From Flavobacterium alkalisoli (GTDB lineage Bacteria > Bacteroidota > Bacteroidia > Flavobacteriales > Flavobacteriaceae), in the NCBI RefSeq assembly GCF_008000935.1, contig NZ_CP042831.1, forward strand, positions 2,976,001 to 3,040,000: a DNA stretch of 64,000 nt, given 5' to 3'. Position numbers and translations under genes: made by a program. Positions 9,431 to 17,145 of this stretch are shown in pieces (within the stretch, counting starts at the first letter, position 1; each line of letters opens with the position of its first letter). Under the pieces are notes generated by a model. The model was given only the letters and a program-made list of their open reading frames with translations. It had not been told where the DNA came from and made no database searches.

Positions 9431-9613
9431 AATAATTGAAACTTTTTTACCCCTCTTTTTTATCAAGGTTAACAATTTAAACTATAGTTTTATTGTACTG
9501 AACCCCTAAGTTTTTGAGATAAAGTAAATTATATAAAGAGACTTTTTTCATTAGGCTTATTTTATTGGCAAATGCAAAAAATGGCTTATTTTTACGGGAA
9601 ATATTATACAAAT

Positions 9614-10456
9614 ATGAGTACTATAGACTGGAAAACCGTAAAGGAATTTGAAGATATAACCTATAAAAAATGTAACGGCGTTGCCCGTATAGCCTTTAAC
9701 AGACCCGATGTAAGGAATGCTTTCAGGCCTAAAACCACCAGCGAACTTTTTGAAGCTTTTCTTGATGCCAGAGAAGATACCTCGATAGGAGTTGTATTAC
9801 TTTCTGCAGAAGGCCCTTCTTCCAAAGACGGGGTTTATTCATTTTGTAGCGGGGGTGACCAAAAGGCACGTGGACATCAAGGTTATGTAGGTGATGACGG
9901 TATGCACAGGCTTAATATTCTTGAAGTACAACGTTTAATACGCTTTATGCCCAAAGTGGTTATCGCGGTTGTTCCCGGTTGGGCAGTAGGAGGAGGACAT
10001 AGCCTTCACGTAGTTTGCGACCTTACCCTTGCCAGTAAAGAACACGCCATATTTAAACAGACTGATGCTGATGTTACCAGTTTTGACGGTGGATACGGTT
10101 CGGCTTACCTGGCTAAAATGGTAGGGCAAAAACGTGCCCGTGAAATATTCTTTTTAGGAAGAAACTATTCGGCTCAGGAAGCTTATGAGATGGGAATGGT
10201 AAATGCTGTTATCCCTCATGCTGAACTTGAAGATACTGCCTATGAATGGGCGCAGGAAATATTAGATAAATCTCCAACATCTATTAAGATGCTTAAGTTT
10301 GCCTTTAACCTTACTGATGACGGAATGGTAGGACAACAGGTATTTGCCGGAGAAGCTACCCGTTTAACTTACATGACAGAAGAGGCTAAAGAAGGCCGTG
10401 ATGCTTTCCTTGAAAAGAGAAAACCTAACTTTAGGGATATCAAATGGATACCATAA
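9614..10456 (+). CDS. menB: 1,4-dihydroxy-2-naphthoyl-CoA synthase (MenB)
   Basis: A crotonase-fold enzyme that cyclises o-succinylbenzoyl-CoA in menaquinone synthesis. From ATG 9614 it gives 280 residues, the usual length. An in-frame ATG at 9572 would add 14 residues without family resemblance and overlaps a near-consensus promoter-like TATTTTTA at 9587. Family marks include FNRPDVRNAFRP, the oxyanion-hole segment FCSGGDQKARG, the signature GWAVGGGHSLHVVCDLT and the DVTSFDGGYGS active-site stretch. Its last 13 bases overlap the start of the next gene, so it heads a transcription unit with the two PH-domain genes and menA. Confidence 0.95.
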   Translation: MSTIDWKTVKEFEDITYKKCNGVARIAFNRPDVRNAFRPKTTSELFEAFLDAREDTSIGVVLLSAEGPSSKDGVYSFCSGGDQKARGHQGYVGDDGMHRLNILEVQRLIRFMPKVVIAVVPGWAVGGGHSLHVVCDLTLASKEHAIFKQTDADVTSFDGGYGSAYLAKMVGQKRAREIFFLGRNYSAQEAYEMGMVNAVIPHAELEDTAYEWAQEILDKSPTSIKMLKFAFNLTDDGMVGQQVFAGEATRLTYMTEEAKEGRDAFLEKRKPNFRDIKWIP

Positions 10457-10986
10457 ATAACGAATTTGAAAATAATGTTATAGATACTGCTTCCTTGCCT
10501 AAATTTGAGGAAGCAGCTCTTACTGTATTACAGCCTGATTACAGGAAAATAATGTTCTTTAATGTGGCGCTTATTTATATAATAGTTGCTATAGCAGGGG
10601 GAGCAGCTTTATATTTTATAGAACAGGCGAGAGATTATATAATCCCGGCAATTATAATATATACTGTCTTTCTCTTTATAAGCATAGTACTTACTAACTT
10701 AAGTTTTAAGAACAGGGGATTTGCTTTTCGTAATCATGATGTTATTTACAAAAGTGGCGTTATAGCTACTACAACTACAATTATCCCTTATAACAGGGTA
10801 CAGCACGTTGCTTTGCACGAGGGTATCCTTTCGAGAAAATTCGGACTTGCCTCAGTAGAGGTATTTACTGCCGGTGGTGACAGTAGCGATATAAAAATAT
10901 CAGGTATAGAAAAACAACATGCTGAAAATATAAAGCAGCTTTTAGTTGGAAAAATATTAAAGCAGGAGAACACAAATGAAGAGTGA
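10444..10986 (+). CDS. Bacterial PH-domain membrane protein (YdbS-like)
   Basis: This 180-residue protein has two membrane helices near residues 33-75 followed by one bacterial pleckstrin-homology domain (bPH2, formerly DUF304), recognisable by NHDVIYKSGVIATTTTIIPY, RVQHVALHEG and FGLASVEVFTAGG. It overlaps menB by 13 bases and the next gene by 11, and the partner is a larger protein of the same family. Paired YdbS/YdbT genes are widespread; in Bacillus subtilis they are linked to resistance to antimicrobial compounds. Function here is unknown. Confidence 0.85.
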   Translation: MDTINNEFENNVIDTASLPKFEEAALTVLQPDYRKIMFFNVALIYIIVAIAGGAALYFIEQARDYIIPAIIIYTVFLFISIVLTNLSFKNRGFAFRNHDVIYKSGVIATTTTIIPYNRVQHVALHEGILSRKFGLASVEVFTAGGDSSDIKISGIEKQHAENIKQLLVGKILKQENTNEE

Positions 10987-12490
10987 TTTCAGTAAACCGC
11001 AACGACAGTCTTTAGTAGGTGTTGTGGTTATGTTTGCCGACACTTTTCAGGGAGCAATACGTGCTTTATGGCCTATTCTTATAGTTTGGATTTTTAGATT
11101 TAAAGATCTTAATAAACTTTCTGTTTTAGCAGGAGCTGGTGCTATTATCGTTTTGGTTGGCATTATAGCATACCTTAAGTACCTTAACTTCACCTTTTTT
11201 CTTGATGAGAAAAACGAGGAGTTTGTTATCCGTAAAGGAATTTTAAATAAGAGCAGACTAGCAATCCCTTTAGATAAAATACAGCAGGTAAATATCAATC
11301 AGTCACTTATACAAAGAATAATTAATGTTTATGCTTTAGAAGTTGACACTGCAGGTAGTAGTAAAAAAGAGGTTTCCATAAGGGCTATCGATCATAATCT
11401 TGCACTTTTACTCAAGGAAAGATTGCTGGAAAACGAAAATGAAGTTACTGAAAACAGTGATATTTCCGAAGAAGGAGAGGTAAAGATCAGACAGTACGAA
11501 AAAGAACATCCTTTTATTCAGATAAGCTTTATTACGCTTTTAAAAACAGGTATCACATCAAACTACACACGCAGTTTTGCCTTACTTTTCGCCTTTTTTA
11601 TCTCTATATATCAATATATTGAAGATATAATTCAGGCAACAGGTTATGAAGAAGACCCTTTAAAGGAGTATATAAACGCCGAGTTGTTCCTTAGGTTTAT
11701 AACTACTATTGTCATTATCATATTAGTACTTACATTGGTAGTAAACCTTTTACGCACTATTATCAAGTATTTTGATTTTAAAATCACTCGCAAACAAAAC
11801 TCTCTGTTGCTTTCTTTTGGATTAATAAACACTAAGAGTACTATTATTCGCCCTGAAAAGGTACAGATTCTTGCTGTTGGGAGAAACTTCTTTCAGAAGA
11901 AACTAAAAATACAGGATATTAGGATACGTCAGGCATATAACCAGACATCTAATAAGGACCATTTAAAATCGGCTATTGAAATACCCGGTTGTAATGATAG
12001 TGAAAAAGATGCCGTGATGCAGTTCCTTTTAGGTAAAATACCTGAAAAGGGGCTTGGTTTAAGACCTAGTATACGTAAAGTAATATTTCAGATAGTAAAA
12101 GCAATTCTTATCCCTTCAGGAATTTATTTCTTTTTAGTTTACCTGTCGCCGGAAATGATAGATTATGTAATGTTCCTTGCTGTATATGTACTTTTTGTAA
12201 GTATCATTATTTTCTTTTCTTTCAGGAATTACAGACTCTTTGTAAATAATGATTTCATTATAAAGCAAAGCGGAGCATGGGATATAAGCACAGAGATACT
12301 GGCACCTCACAAAATTCAGGGAGTTAGCCTTACACAATACTTTTGGCATAAAAATTATGATATAGGAATCGTAACTTTGCATACGGCCGGAGGCAATCTT
12401 ACTTTTGGATTAACAGGATATATAAAGCTAAAAGAATTGGTTAATTATTGGTTGTATCAGGTAGAGACAACCGATAAGAACTGGATGTAA
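10976..12490 (+). CDS. PH-domain membrane protein with repeated bPH2 modules (YdbT-like)
   Basis: A 504-residue membrane protein with three bPH2-type modules, each introduced by one or two membrane helices. The modules are marked by FVIRKGILNKSRLAIPLDKIQQV (near 85), NSLLLSFGLINTKSTIIRPEKVQ (near 275) and FIIKQSGAWDISTEILAPHKIQGV (near 425). It overlaps the YdbS-like gene by 11 bases, implying translational coupling and a joint complex. menA follows after 29 bases. No enzymatic motif is seen. The pair is lodged between menB and menA, but nothing in it points to quinone chemistry. Confidence 0.85.
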   Translation: MKSDFSKPQRQSLVGVVVMFADTFQGAIRALWPILIVWIFRFKDLNKLSVLAGAGAIIVLVGIIAYLKYLNFTFFLDEKNEEFVIRKGILNKSRLAIPLDKIQQVNINQSLIQRIINVYALEVDTAGSSKKEVSIRAIDHNLALLLKERLLENENEVTENSDISEEGEVKIRQYEKEHPFIQISFITLLKTGITSNYTRSFALLFAFFISIYQYIEDIIQATGYEEDPLKEYINAELFLRFITTIVIIILVLTLVVNLLRTIIKYFDFKITRKQNSLLLSFGLINTKSTIIRPEKVQILAVGRNFFQKKLKIQDIRIRQAYNQTSNKDHLKSAIEIPGCNDSEKDAVMQFLLGKIPEKGLGLRPSIRKVIFQIVKAILIPSGIYFFLVYLSPEMIDYVMFLAVYVLFVSIIIFFSFRNYRLFVNNDFIIKQSGAWDISTEILAPHKIQGVSLTQYFWHKNYDIGIVTLHTAGGNLTFGLTGYIKLKELVNYWLYQVETTDKNWM

Positions 12491-12519
12491 TATTAAAATT
12501 AATTTTTTCGACTATACAA

Positions 12520-13422
12520 ATGGCAAATGCAAAAGCCTGGCTTGAAGCCGCACGATTAAGAACTTTACCATTATCAGTATCAGGGATACTTGTAGGTAGT
12601 TTTTATGCTTTTTCACAAGGAATGAAAAACTGGAGCATATTTGCTTTCGCATTACTAACTACTTTAGGTTTACAGGTGCTTTCAAACTTTGCAAATGATT
12701 ATGGAGACGGCGTAAAGGGTACCGATAACGAAAATCGTATTGGCCCTCAGCGTGCTATACAAAGTGGTGCTATTACTGTTGGTGCTATGAAAAAGGGTAT
12801 TGTAATAACATCATTATTAACCCTTGTGGCTGCAGTAATGCTTATTTACCTGTCTTTTGGTAAAGAGAATCTTACGTACTCACTATTCTTTTTCTTTTTA
12901 GGATTGGCGGCAATTGCTGCAGCCATAAAATATACTGTAGGTAACTCCGCTTACGGTTATAAAGGGCTGGGAGATTTGTTTGTATTTATCTTTTTCGGCC
13001 TTGTAAGTGTTTTAGGTTGCTATTTCTTATTTGCAAAGCAGCTGGATATTTTAATTGTACTTCCGGCAATATCAATAGGGTTATTAAGTGTAGCCGTATT
13101 AAACCTAAACAATATGCGCGATCAGGTTTCCGATACTATGTCGGGTAAAAACACGTTGGTGGTGAAAATGGGGGCTAAAAAAGCTAAAATATATCATTAT
13201 ACAATAATCTTAACAGCATTGTTTTTAACGCTGCTATTTGCTATCTTGTATAACTTTAAACCGTTACAGTACCTGTTTTTAATAGCCTATGTTCCGTTTT
13301 TACTTCACATAAAAACAGTTAGCAAAAATACTGTTCCCCGTGAACTTGATCCGGAACTGAAGAAGGTAGCCTTAGGTACTTTTTTATTGTCGGTTTTACT
13401 TAGTATTGTTTTACAGTTTTAA
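12520..13422 (+). CDS. menA: 1,4-dihydroxy-2-naphthoate polyprenyltransferase (MenA)
   Basis: An integral membrane UbiA-family prenyltransferase that attaches the isoprenoid tail to 1,4-dihydroxy-2-naphthoate, giving demethylmenaquinone. The 300 residues contain about eight or nine membrane helices. The first Asp-rich motif is NDYGDGVKGTD (residues 59-69) with GPQRAIQSG after it. The second polar loop is LNNMRDQVSDTMSGKNTL (near 195-215). Its position after menB and the PH genes fits the pathway. The divalent-metal and prenyl-diphosphate ligands of the family are all present. Confidence 0.95.
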   Translation: MANAKAWLEAARLRTLPLSVSGILVGSFYAFSQGMKNWSIFAFALLTTLGLQVLSNFANDYGDGVKGTDNENRIGPQRAIQSGAITVGAMKKGIVITSLLTLVAAVMLIYLSFGKENLTYSLFFFFLGLAAIAAAIKYTVGNSAYGYKGLGDLFVFIFFGLVSVLGCYFLFAKQLDILIVLPAISIGLLSVAVLNLNNMRDQVSDTMSGKNTLVVKMGAKKAKIYHYTIILTALFLTLLFAILYNFKPLQYLFLIAYVPFLLHIKTVSKNTVPRELDPELKKVALGTFLLSVLLSIVLQF

Positions 13423-13449
13423 AAATAGACAACATACAACCATAAAATT

Positions 13450-14127
13450 ATGAAGATAACATATTACGGACATGCGAGCCTTGGAATAAAAGTAGGAGGC
13501 AAAAATATAATTGTCGATCCTTTTATTACGGCTAACGAACTGGCTAAACATATTGACATCATGGAGCTTAAAGCTGATTATATTTTAATCACTCATGCTC
13601 ACGGAGACCACATTCTTGACGTAGAGGCTATTGCACAAAACACAGGCGCTACAATTGTTTCTAATGCCGAGATTGCAGGGTATTATGAAAAGAAAGGTTT
13701 TAAAACGCACCCAATGAATCATGGCGGAAGCTGGAACTTTGATTTTGGTAAAGTAAAATATGTTACTGCTATCCACTCAAGCTCTTTCCCTGACGGAACT
13801 TATGGTGGTAATCAGGGTGGTTTTGTAATTGAAGGTGAGCATAAAAATATTTATATCGCCGGAGATACGGCTCTTACTTATGATATGAAATTGATTCCGC
13901 TTCGTACAAAGTTAGACTTAGCCATATTGCCTATTGGCAGCAACTTTACAATGGATGTTGAAGATGCCATAATCGCTTCAGATTTCCTTGAATGTGATAA
14001 AGTACTGGGTTACCATTATGATACGTTTGGCTACATTAAAATTGATCATGAAGATGCCAAAAAGAAATTCTATGATAAGGATAAAGACTTAATGCTTTTG
14101 GAAATAGGTGGGTCTTTAGAATTATAA
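13450..14127 (+). CDS. UPF0173-type metal-dependent hydrolase (metallo-beta-lactamase fold)
   Basis: A 225-residue stand-alone metallo-beta-lactamase-fold protein. The metal site HAHGDH is at residues 49-54, later ligands lie in IHSSSFPDG and AGDTALTYDM, and a final histidine in LGYHYDTFGYI. It matches the UPF0173/YtkL group by length and by the N-terminal MKITYYGHASLGI pattern, where the substrate is unknown. It starts 27 bases after menA. Its last codons form the outer edge of the left inverted repeat of the next gene, so whatever inserted there did so exactly at this stop codon. Confidence 0.88.
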   Translation: MKITYYGHASLGIKVGGKNIIVDPFITANELAKHIDIMELKADYILITHAHGDHILDVEAIAQNTGATIVSNAEIAGYYEKKGFKTHPMNHGGSWNFDFGKVKYVTAIHSSSFPDGTYGGNQGGFVIEGEHKNIYIAGDTALTYDMKLIPLRTKLDLAILPIGSNFTMDVEDAIIASDFLECDKVLGYHYDTFGYIKIDHEDAKKKFYDKDKDLMLLEIGGSLEL

Positions 14128-14152
14128 ATTTTGAATTAAGAATTAGGAATTG
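14120..14152 (+). repeat. Left arm of imperfect inverted repeat flanking the four-helix-bundle gene
   Basis: A 33-base arm; its inner 27 bases (14126-14152) match the reverse complement of 14487-14513 at 23 of 27 positions, and the six outer bases match at five. It is built from near-tandem GAATTA units spaced 7-8 bases apart. It contains the upstream stop codon (14125-14127) and the TTG start codon of the enclosed gene (14150-14152). Confidence 0.8.
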
Positions 14153-14503
14153 AAAACAGATAATGCTGTACAAATCAAAAGTTATGCTTTTGCTGTAAGG
14201 ATAGTTAATGTGTATAAATACATAATTCAAAATCATCAGGAATATGTTCTATCTAAGCAATTATTAAGAAGTGGTACTTCAATTGGAGCCAATGTTGAAG
14301 AAGCTTTAGGTGGACATAGTCAAAAAGATTTTTTACATAAACTTTCTATTTCTTATAAAGAAGCAAGGGAAACAGCGTATTGGATTAAGTTATTACGTGA
14401 TACACATTATTTAGATAATCAACAAAGTCAAAGTTTGTTAAATGATGTTGATGAATTATTAAGAATAATTGGAAGTATCCAAAAGACAATTCGTAATTCA
14501 TAA
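14150..14503 (+). CDS. Four helix bundle protein, 23S rRNA intervening-sequence protein family
   Basis: A 117-residue all-helical protein matching the four helix bundle family (TIGR02436/PF05635). Marks are FAVRIVNVYKYI, the conserved LSKQLLRSGTSIGANVEEA segment (about 37-55), the KDFLHKLSISYKEARETAYW helix (about 61-80) and LLRIIGSIQKTIR at the end. Relatives are encoded inside intervening sequences of 23S rRNA genes in some bacteria, occur free-standing in Bacteroidota, and resemble Avd of diversity-generating retroelements. The only suitable start is TTG, and both start and stop codons lie within the flanking inverted repeats. It interrupts the men region between the hydrolase gene and menC. 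No reverse transcriptase or transposase is nearby. Biochemical function unknown; nucleic-acid binding is a family inference. Confidence 0.85.
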   Translation: MKTDNAVQIKSYAFAVRIVNVYKYIIQNHQEYVLSKQLLRSGTSIGANVEEALGGHSQKDFLHKLSISYKEARETAYWIKLLRDTHYLDNQQSQSLLNDVDELLRIIGSIQKTIRNS

Positions 14504-14519
14504 TTTGAAATTTTTAATT
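14487..14519 (+). repeat. Right arm of imperfect inverted repeat flanking the four-helix-bundle gene
   Basis: The reverse complement reads as spaced GAATTA-like units and pairs with 14120-14152 (28 of 33 positions identical). It contains the gene's stop codon (14501-14503) and ends 5 bases before the menC ATG. Confidence 0.8.
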
Positions 14520-14524
14520 AAATA

Positions 14525-15559
14525 ATGAAAGCTTCATACAAAAAATATATACTAAAATTTAAACGCCCCAGCGGAACTTCGCGGGGCGTTCTTACTGAAA
14601 AGGAAACCTGGTTTCTACTTTTAGAAGAAAATGGTAAAACCGGAATAGGGGAGTGTGGTATACTGCGAACCCTTAGTATTGATGACCGGCCCGATTATGA
14701 AGAGAAACTTAAATGGGTTTGTGATAATATCAGCTTAGGTAAGGATAAACTATGGGAAGAACTTATTGAGTTCCCATCTATTCAGTTTGGTGTGGAAATG
14801 GCTTTTCAGTCACTTCAGTCAGAAGATTCATTTTTACTTTTCCCTTCTCAATTTACTTCCGGACAAGAAAACATCTCCATAAACGGACTAGTATGGATGG
14901 GAGAAGAACCGTTTATGAAGGAGCAGATTGAGGATAAACTGAAGCAGGGATTCAATTGTATAAAGCTTAAAATAGGCGCTATCGATTTTACAAGAGAACT
15001 AGCTCTTTTAGAATTTATAAGAGATAATTTTAGCGCTGAACAAATTGAAATAAGAGTTGATGCTAACGGTGCCTTTACTTCAAGTGAAGCATTAGGTAAA
15101 TTAAACCAATTATCAAAATTTCAATTACATAGTATTGAACAGCCAATCAAACAAAATCAAATAGACAGTATGACTGAGTTATGTAAAGAGACTCCGCTGC
15201 CTATTGCCCTTGATGAAGAACTTATTGGTGTTTTTGGTAAAGAAGACAAGGAAAACCTGTTACAGAAAATAAAGCCACAATACATTATTTTAAAGCCCAG
15301 CCTTATTGGAGGCTTTAAAGGCAGCATGGAATGGATTGAATTGGCCGAAAAATATAATATCGGTTGGTGGATAACATCTGCACTGGAAAGTAATATTGGA
15401 CTTAATGCTATAGCCCAATGGACATTTACCTTAAACAATCCTATGCCACAGGGATTAGGAACCGGCGGATTATATACCAATAATTTTGATTGTCCACTTG
15501 AAGTAAAACAAGGTCAATTAATTTATAATAAAGAACTTAGCTGGAATGTAAATTTGTAA
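14525..15559 (+). CDS. menC: o-Succinylbenzoate synthase (MenC), enolase superfamily
   Basis: MenC dehydrates SHCHC to o-succinylbenzoate in menaquinone synthesis. The 344-residue protein has the enolase-superfamily barrel with the catalytic KxK lysines in CIKLKIGA (near 150) and metal ligands in RVDANGAF, SIEQPI and ALDEEL. The second catalytic lysine is in ILKPSLIGG (near 258), and SALESNIGLNAIAQW lies near the C-terminus. It starts 5 bases after the right inverted repeat, so its translation signals abut the repeat. menE does not follow, although it often does in relatives; an AraC gene comes next instead. Confidence 0.93.
   Translation: MKASYKKYILKFKRPSGTSRGVLTEKETWFLLLEENGKTGIGECGILRTLSIDDRPDYEEKLKWVCDNISLGKDKLWEELIEFPSIQFGVEMAFQSLQSEDSFLLFPSQFTSGQENISINGLVWMGEEPFMKEQIEDKLKQGFNCIKLKIGAIDFTRELALLEFIRDNFSAEQIEIRVDANGAFTSSEALGKLNQLSKFQLHSIEQPIKQNQIDSMTELCKETPLPIALDEELIGVFGKEDKENLLQKIKPQYIILKPSLIGGFKGSMEWIELAEKYNIGWWITSALESNIGLNAIAQWTFTLNNPMPQGLGTGGLYTNNFDCPLEVKQGQLIYNKELSWNVNL
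15549..15556 (+). promoter_or_regulatory. Candidate -7 box for the AraC gene, inside the menC 3' end
   Basis: TAAATTTG matches TAnnTTTG and lies 27 bases before the ATG at 15584, overlapping the last menC codons. Confidence 0.35.
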
Positions 15560-15583
15560 CTTTAAGCCGGATAATTTCTTACC

Positions 15584-16399
15584 ATGAATTATAAAACCTA
15601 CATACCTACAGAAAACCTGAACCCATATGTTCGTTTTTTCTGGTCTTTGGATAACAGTATGGAGATTGCTCCATTACAGAGTTTCAGAGCAATGGCCGAT
15701 GGTTGCCCCGGTATTATATTTCAACATCCTGATGATGGTTGTTTTTATCAAAAGGAAAAAGCACTGCCTCAGATATTCCTTTACGGACAATCAACAAAAT
15801 TTACAGAACTTACCTTAAAAGGTAAAATGAATGCTATAGGTATTTATCTTCACCCAAGTTCGTTAAAACTTATTTTCGGACTTAATCCCGAAGAGCTTAC
15901 CGATTCCTGTCTTGATGTAAATGAACTTTGTAAAAAAACCGGGTTTTCTCTTTTAGAACAGCTTAATGATGCCAAAACTGTTAAACAACGTATAGAAATT
16001 CTTTCTGTATTTCTTTTTCTGCATATCAAGGCTAATGATTTTAATAAAAATGAAGTCATGGCTTATGCATTATCAGCCATCATGCGATCGGGAGGAAACA
16101 TTATACTTCGAGATTTACAGGAACAGTTACAGATGTCTGAACGCACATTTGAAAGAAAGTTTAAAGAATATGTTGGTATTACCCCTAAACTGTTTACAAG
16201 AATATGCCGTTTTCAGTCTTCACTCAATCAAATGAGGAATAATACTTTTGAAAAGCTCTCTGATGTTGCTTTTCAAAATGATTATTCAGATCAGTCTCAT
16301 TTTATAAGATCTTTCAGAGAATTTGCAGGTTTTTCCCCTAACCAGTATCAGAACTTTTCTAAAGAAGTGGTAGAAAACCTGTCTCAACTAAAAAAATAA
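15584..16399 (+). CDS. AraC-family transcriptional regulator
   Basis: A 271-residue regulator. The N-terminal sensor half begins YIPTENLNPYVRFFWSLD and resembles the DUF6597-type domain found in many Bacteroidota AraC proteins. The C-terminal half (about 160-262) carries the double helix-turn-helix, with LQEQLQMSERTFERKFKEYVG (first HTH) and DVAFQNDYSDQSHFIRSFREFAGFSPNQY (AraC signature). It probably controls the adjacent NAD(P)-binding gene 77 bases downstream, a common arrangement, but no operator can be assigned. The sensed ligand is unknown. Confidence 0.9.
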   Translation: MNYKTYIPTENLNPYVRFFWSLDNSMEIAPLQSFRAMADGCPGIIFQHPDDGCFYQKEKALPQIFLYGQSTKFTELTLKGKMNAIGIYLHPSSLKLIFGLNPEELTDSCLDVNELCKKTGFSLLEQLNDAKTVKQRIEILSVFLFLHIKANDFNKNEVMAYALSAIMRSGGNIILRDLQEQLQMSERTFERKFKEYVGITPKLFTRICRFQSSLNQMRNNTFEKLSDVAFQNDYSDQSHFIRSFREFAGFSPNQYQNFSKEVVENLSQLKK

Positions 16400-16441
16400 C
16401 CTACTGTCGGGTTTATTCTATTTTAAGGATTATGCCTGCCA

Positions 16442-16449
16442 TAATTTTG
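16442..16449 (+). promoter_or_regulatory. -7 box for the NAD(P)-binding oxidoreductase gene
   Basis: TAATTTTG, an exact TAnnTTTG match, 27 bases before the ATG at 16477, in the gap after the AraC gene. Confidence 0.45.
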
Positions 16450-16476
16450 GCATTATTAATCAAAAAAGGATAAACT

Positions 16477-17115
16477 ATGAACTTAATTATTTTTGGAGCT
16501 TCCGGAGGAACAGGGAAGCTTTTAACTCATCAGGCATTACAAAACGGATACAATGTAACAGCTTATGTGCGCACTCCTGAAAACTTCACTCTTAAGCATC
16601 CTAGACTTAAAGTAGCAAAAGGAGATATCTTAAATGCAATAGAGGTAGAACATGCTATTTACGGCCATGATGCTGTTTTATCCTGTATAGGTTCACCGGC
16701 AAACAAAATAGGGGTTATACGTTCACAGGGAACGAAAAATATTATCACTGCAATGCAGAAAGCAGGAATAAAACGCTTTATATGCCAAACCTCTTTAGGT
16801 TATGGAGACAGTGTAAAGACACTTGACAGGACTCCCTGGTACTTTAAACACCTTATAGTTCCTTACATACTAAAAAAAGGCTTTGCCGATCATGCTTTGC
16901 AGGAAAAACATATAAAAGAAAGTAACCTGGATTGGGTAATTGCAAGGCCTGGAAATCTTACTGATGGTAATCATACAGGCAGATACCAGCATGGTTTTGC
17001 TGCAGACTCTAAAAATATTCAGGTAAAAATATCAAGGGCAGATGTAGCAGATTTTATGCTGAAACAAATAGAAAGCGATACCTACCTGAGAAAAACTCCC
17101 GGGTTATCTTATTAA
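16477..17115 (+). CDS. NAD(P)-binding atypical SDR oxidoreductase
   Basis: A 212-residue Rossmann protein of the atypical short-chain dehydrogenase type (NAD(P)H-binding, NmrA/BVR-B-like). The nucleotide-binding loop is GASGGTGK (residues 7-14), and VAKGDILNAIEVEHAIYGHDAV gives the second strand acid and the following helix. VIARPGNLTDG marks the C-terminal substrate region. Members act as quinone or flavin-type reductases or as redox sensors without catalysis, so the substrate is open. It follows a divergent-type regulator pattern with the AraC gene and ends at a strong terminator. Confidence 0.85.
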   Translation: MNLIIFGASGGTGKLLTHQALQNGYNVTAYVRTPENFTLKHPRLKVAKGDILNAIEVEHAIYGHDAVLSCIGSPANKIGVIRSQGTKNIITAMQKAGIKRFICQTSLGYGDSVKTLDRTPWYFKHLIVPYILKKGFADHALQEKHIKESNLDWVIARPGNLTDGNHTGRYQHGFAADSKNIQVKISRADVADFMLKQIESDTYLRKTPGLSY

Positions 17116-17117
17116 AT

Positions 17118-17144
17118 AAAAAACAGCCATTTGGCTGTTTTTTT
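17118..17144. terminator. Bidirectional terminator between convergent genes
   Basis: An AAACAGCC/GGCTGTTT stem with a 4-base loop, extended by A-T pairs, with T-runs on both strands. It separates the oxidoreductase and the acyl-CoA oxidase-like gene. Confidence 0.9.
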
Positions 17145-17145
17145 A

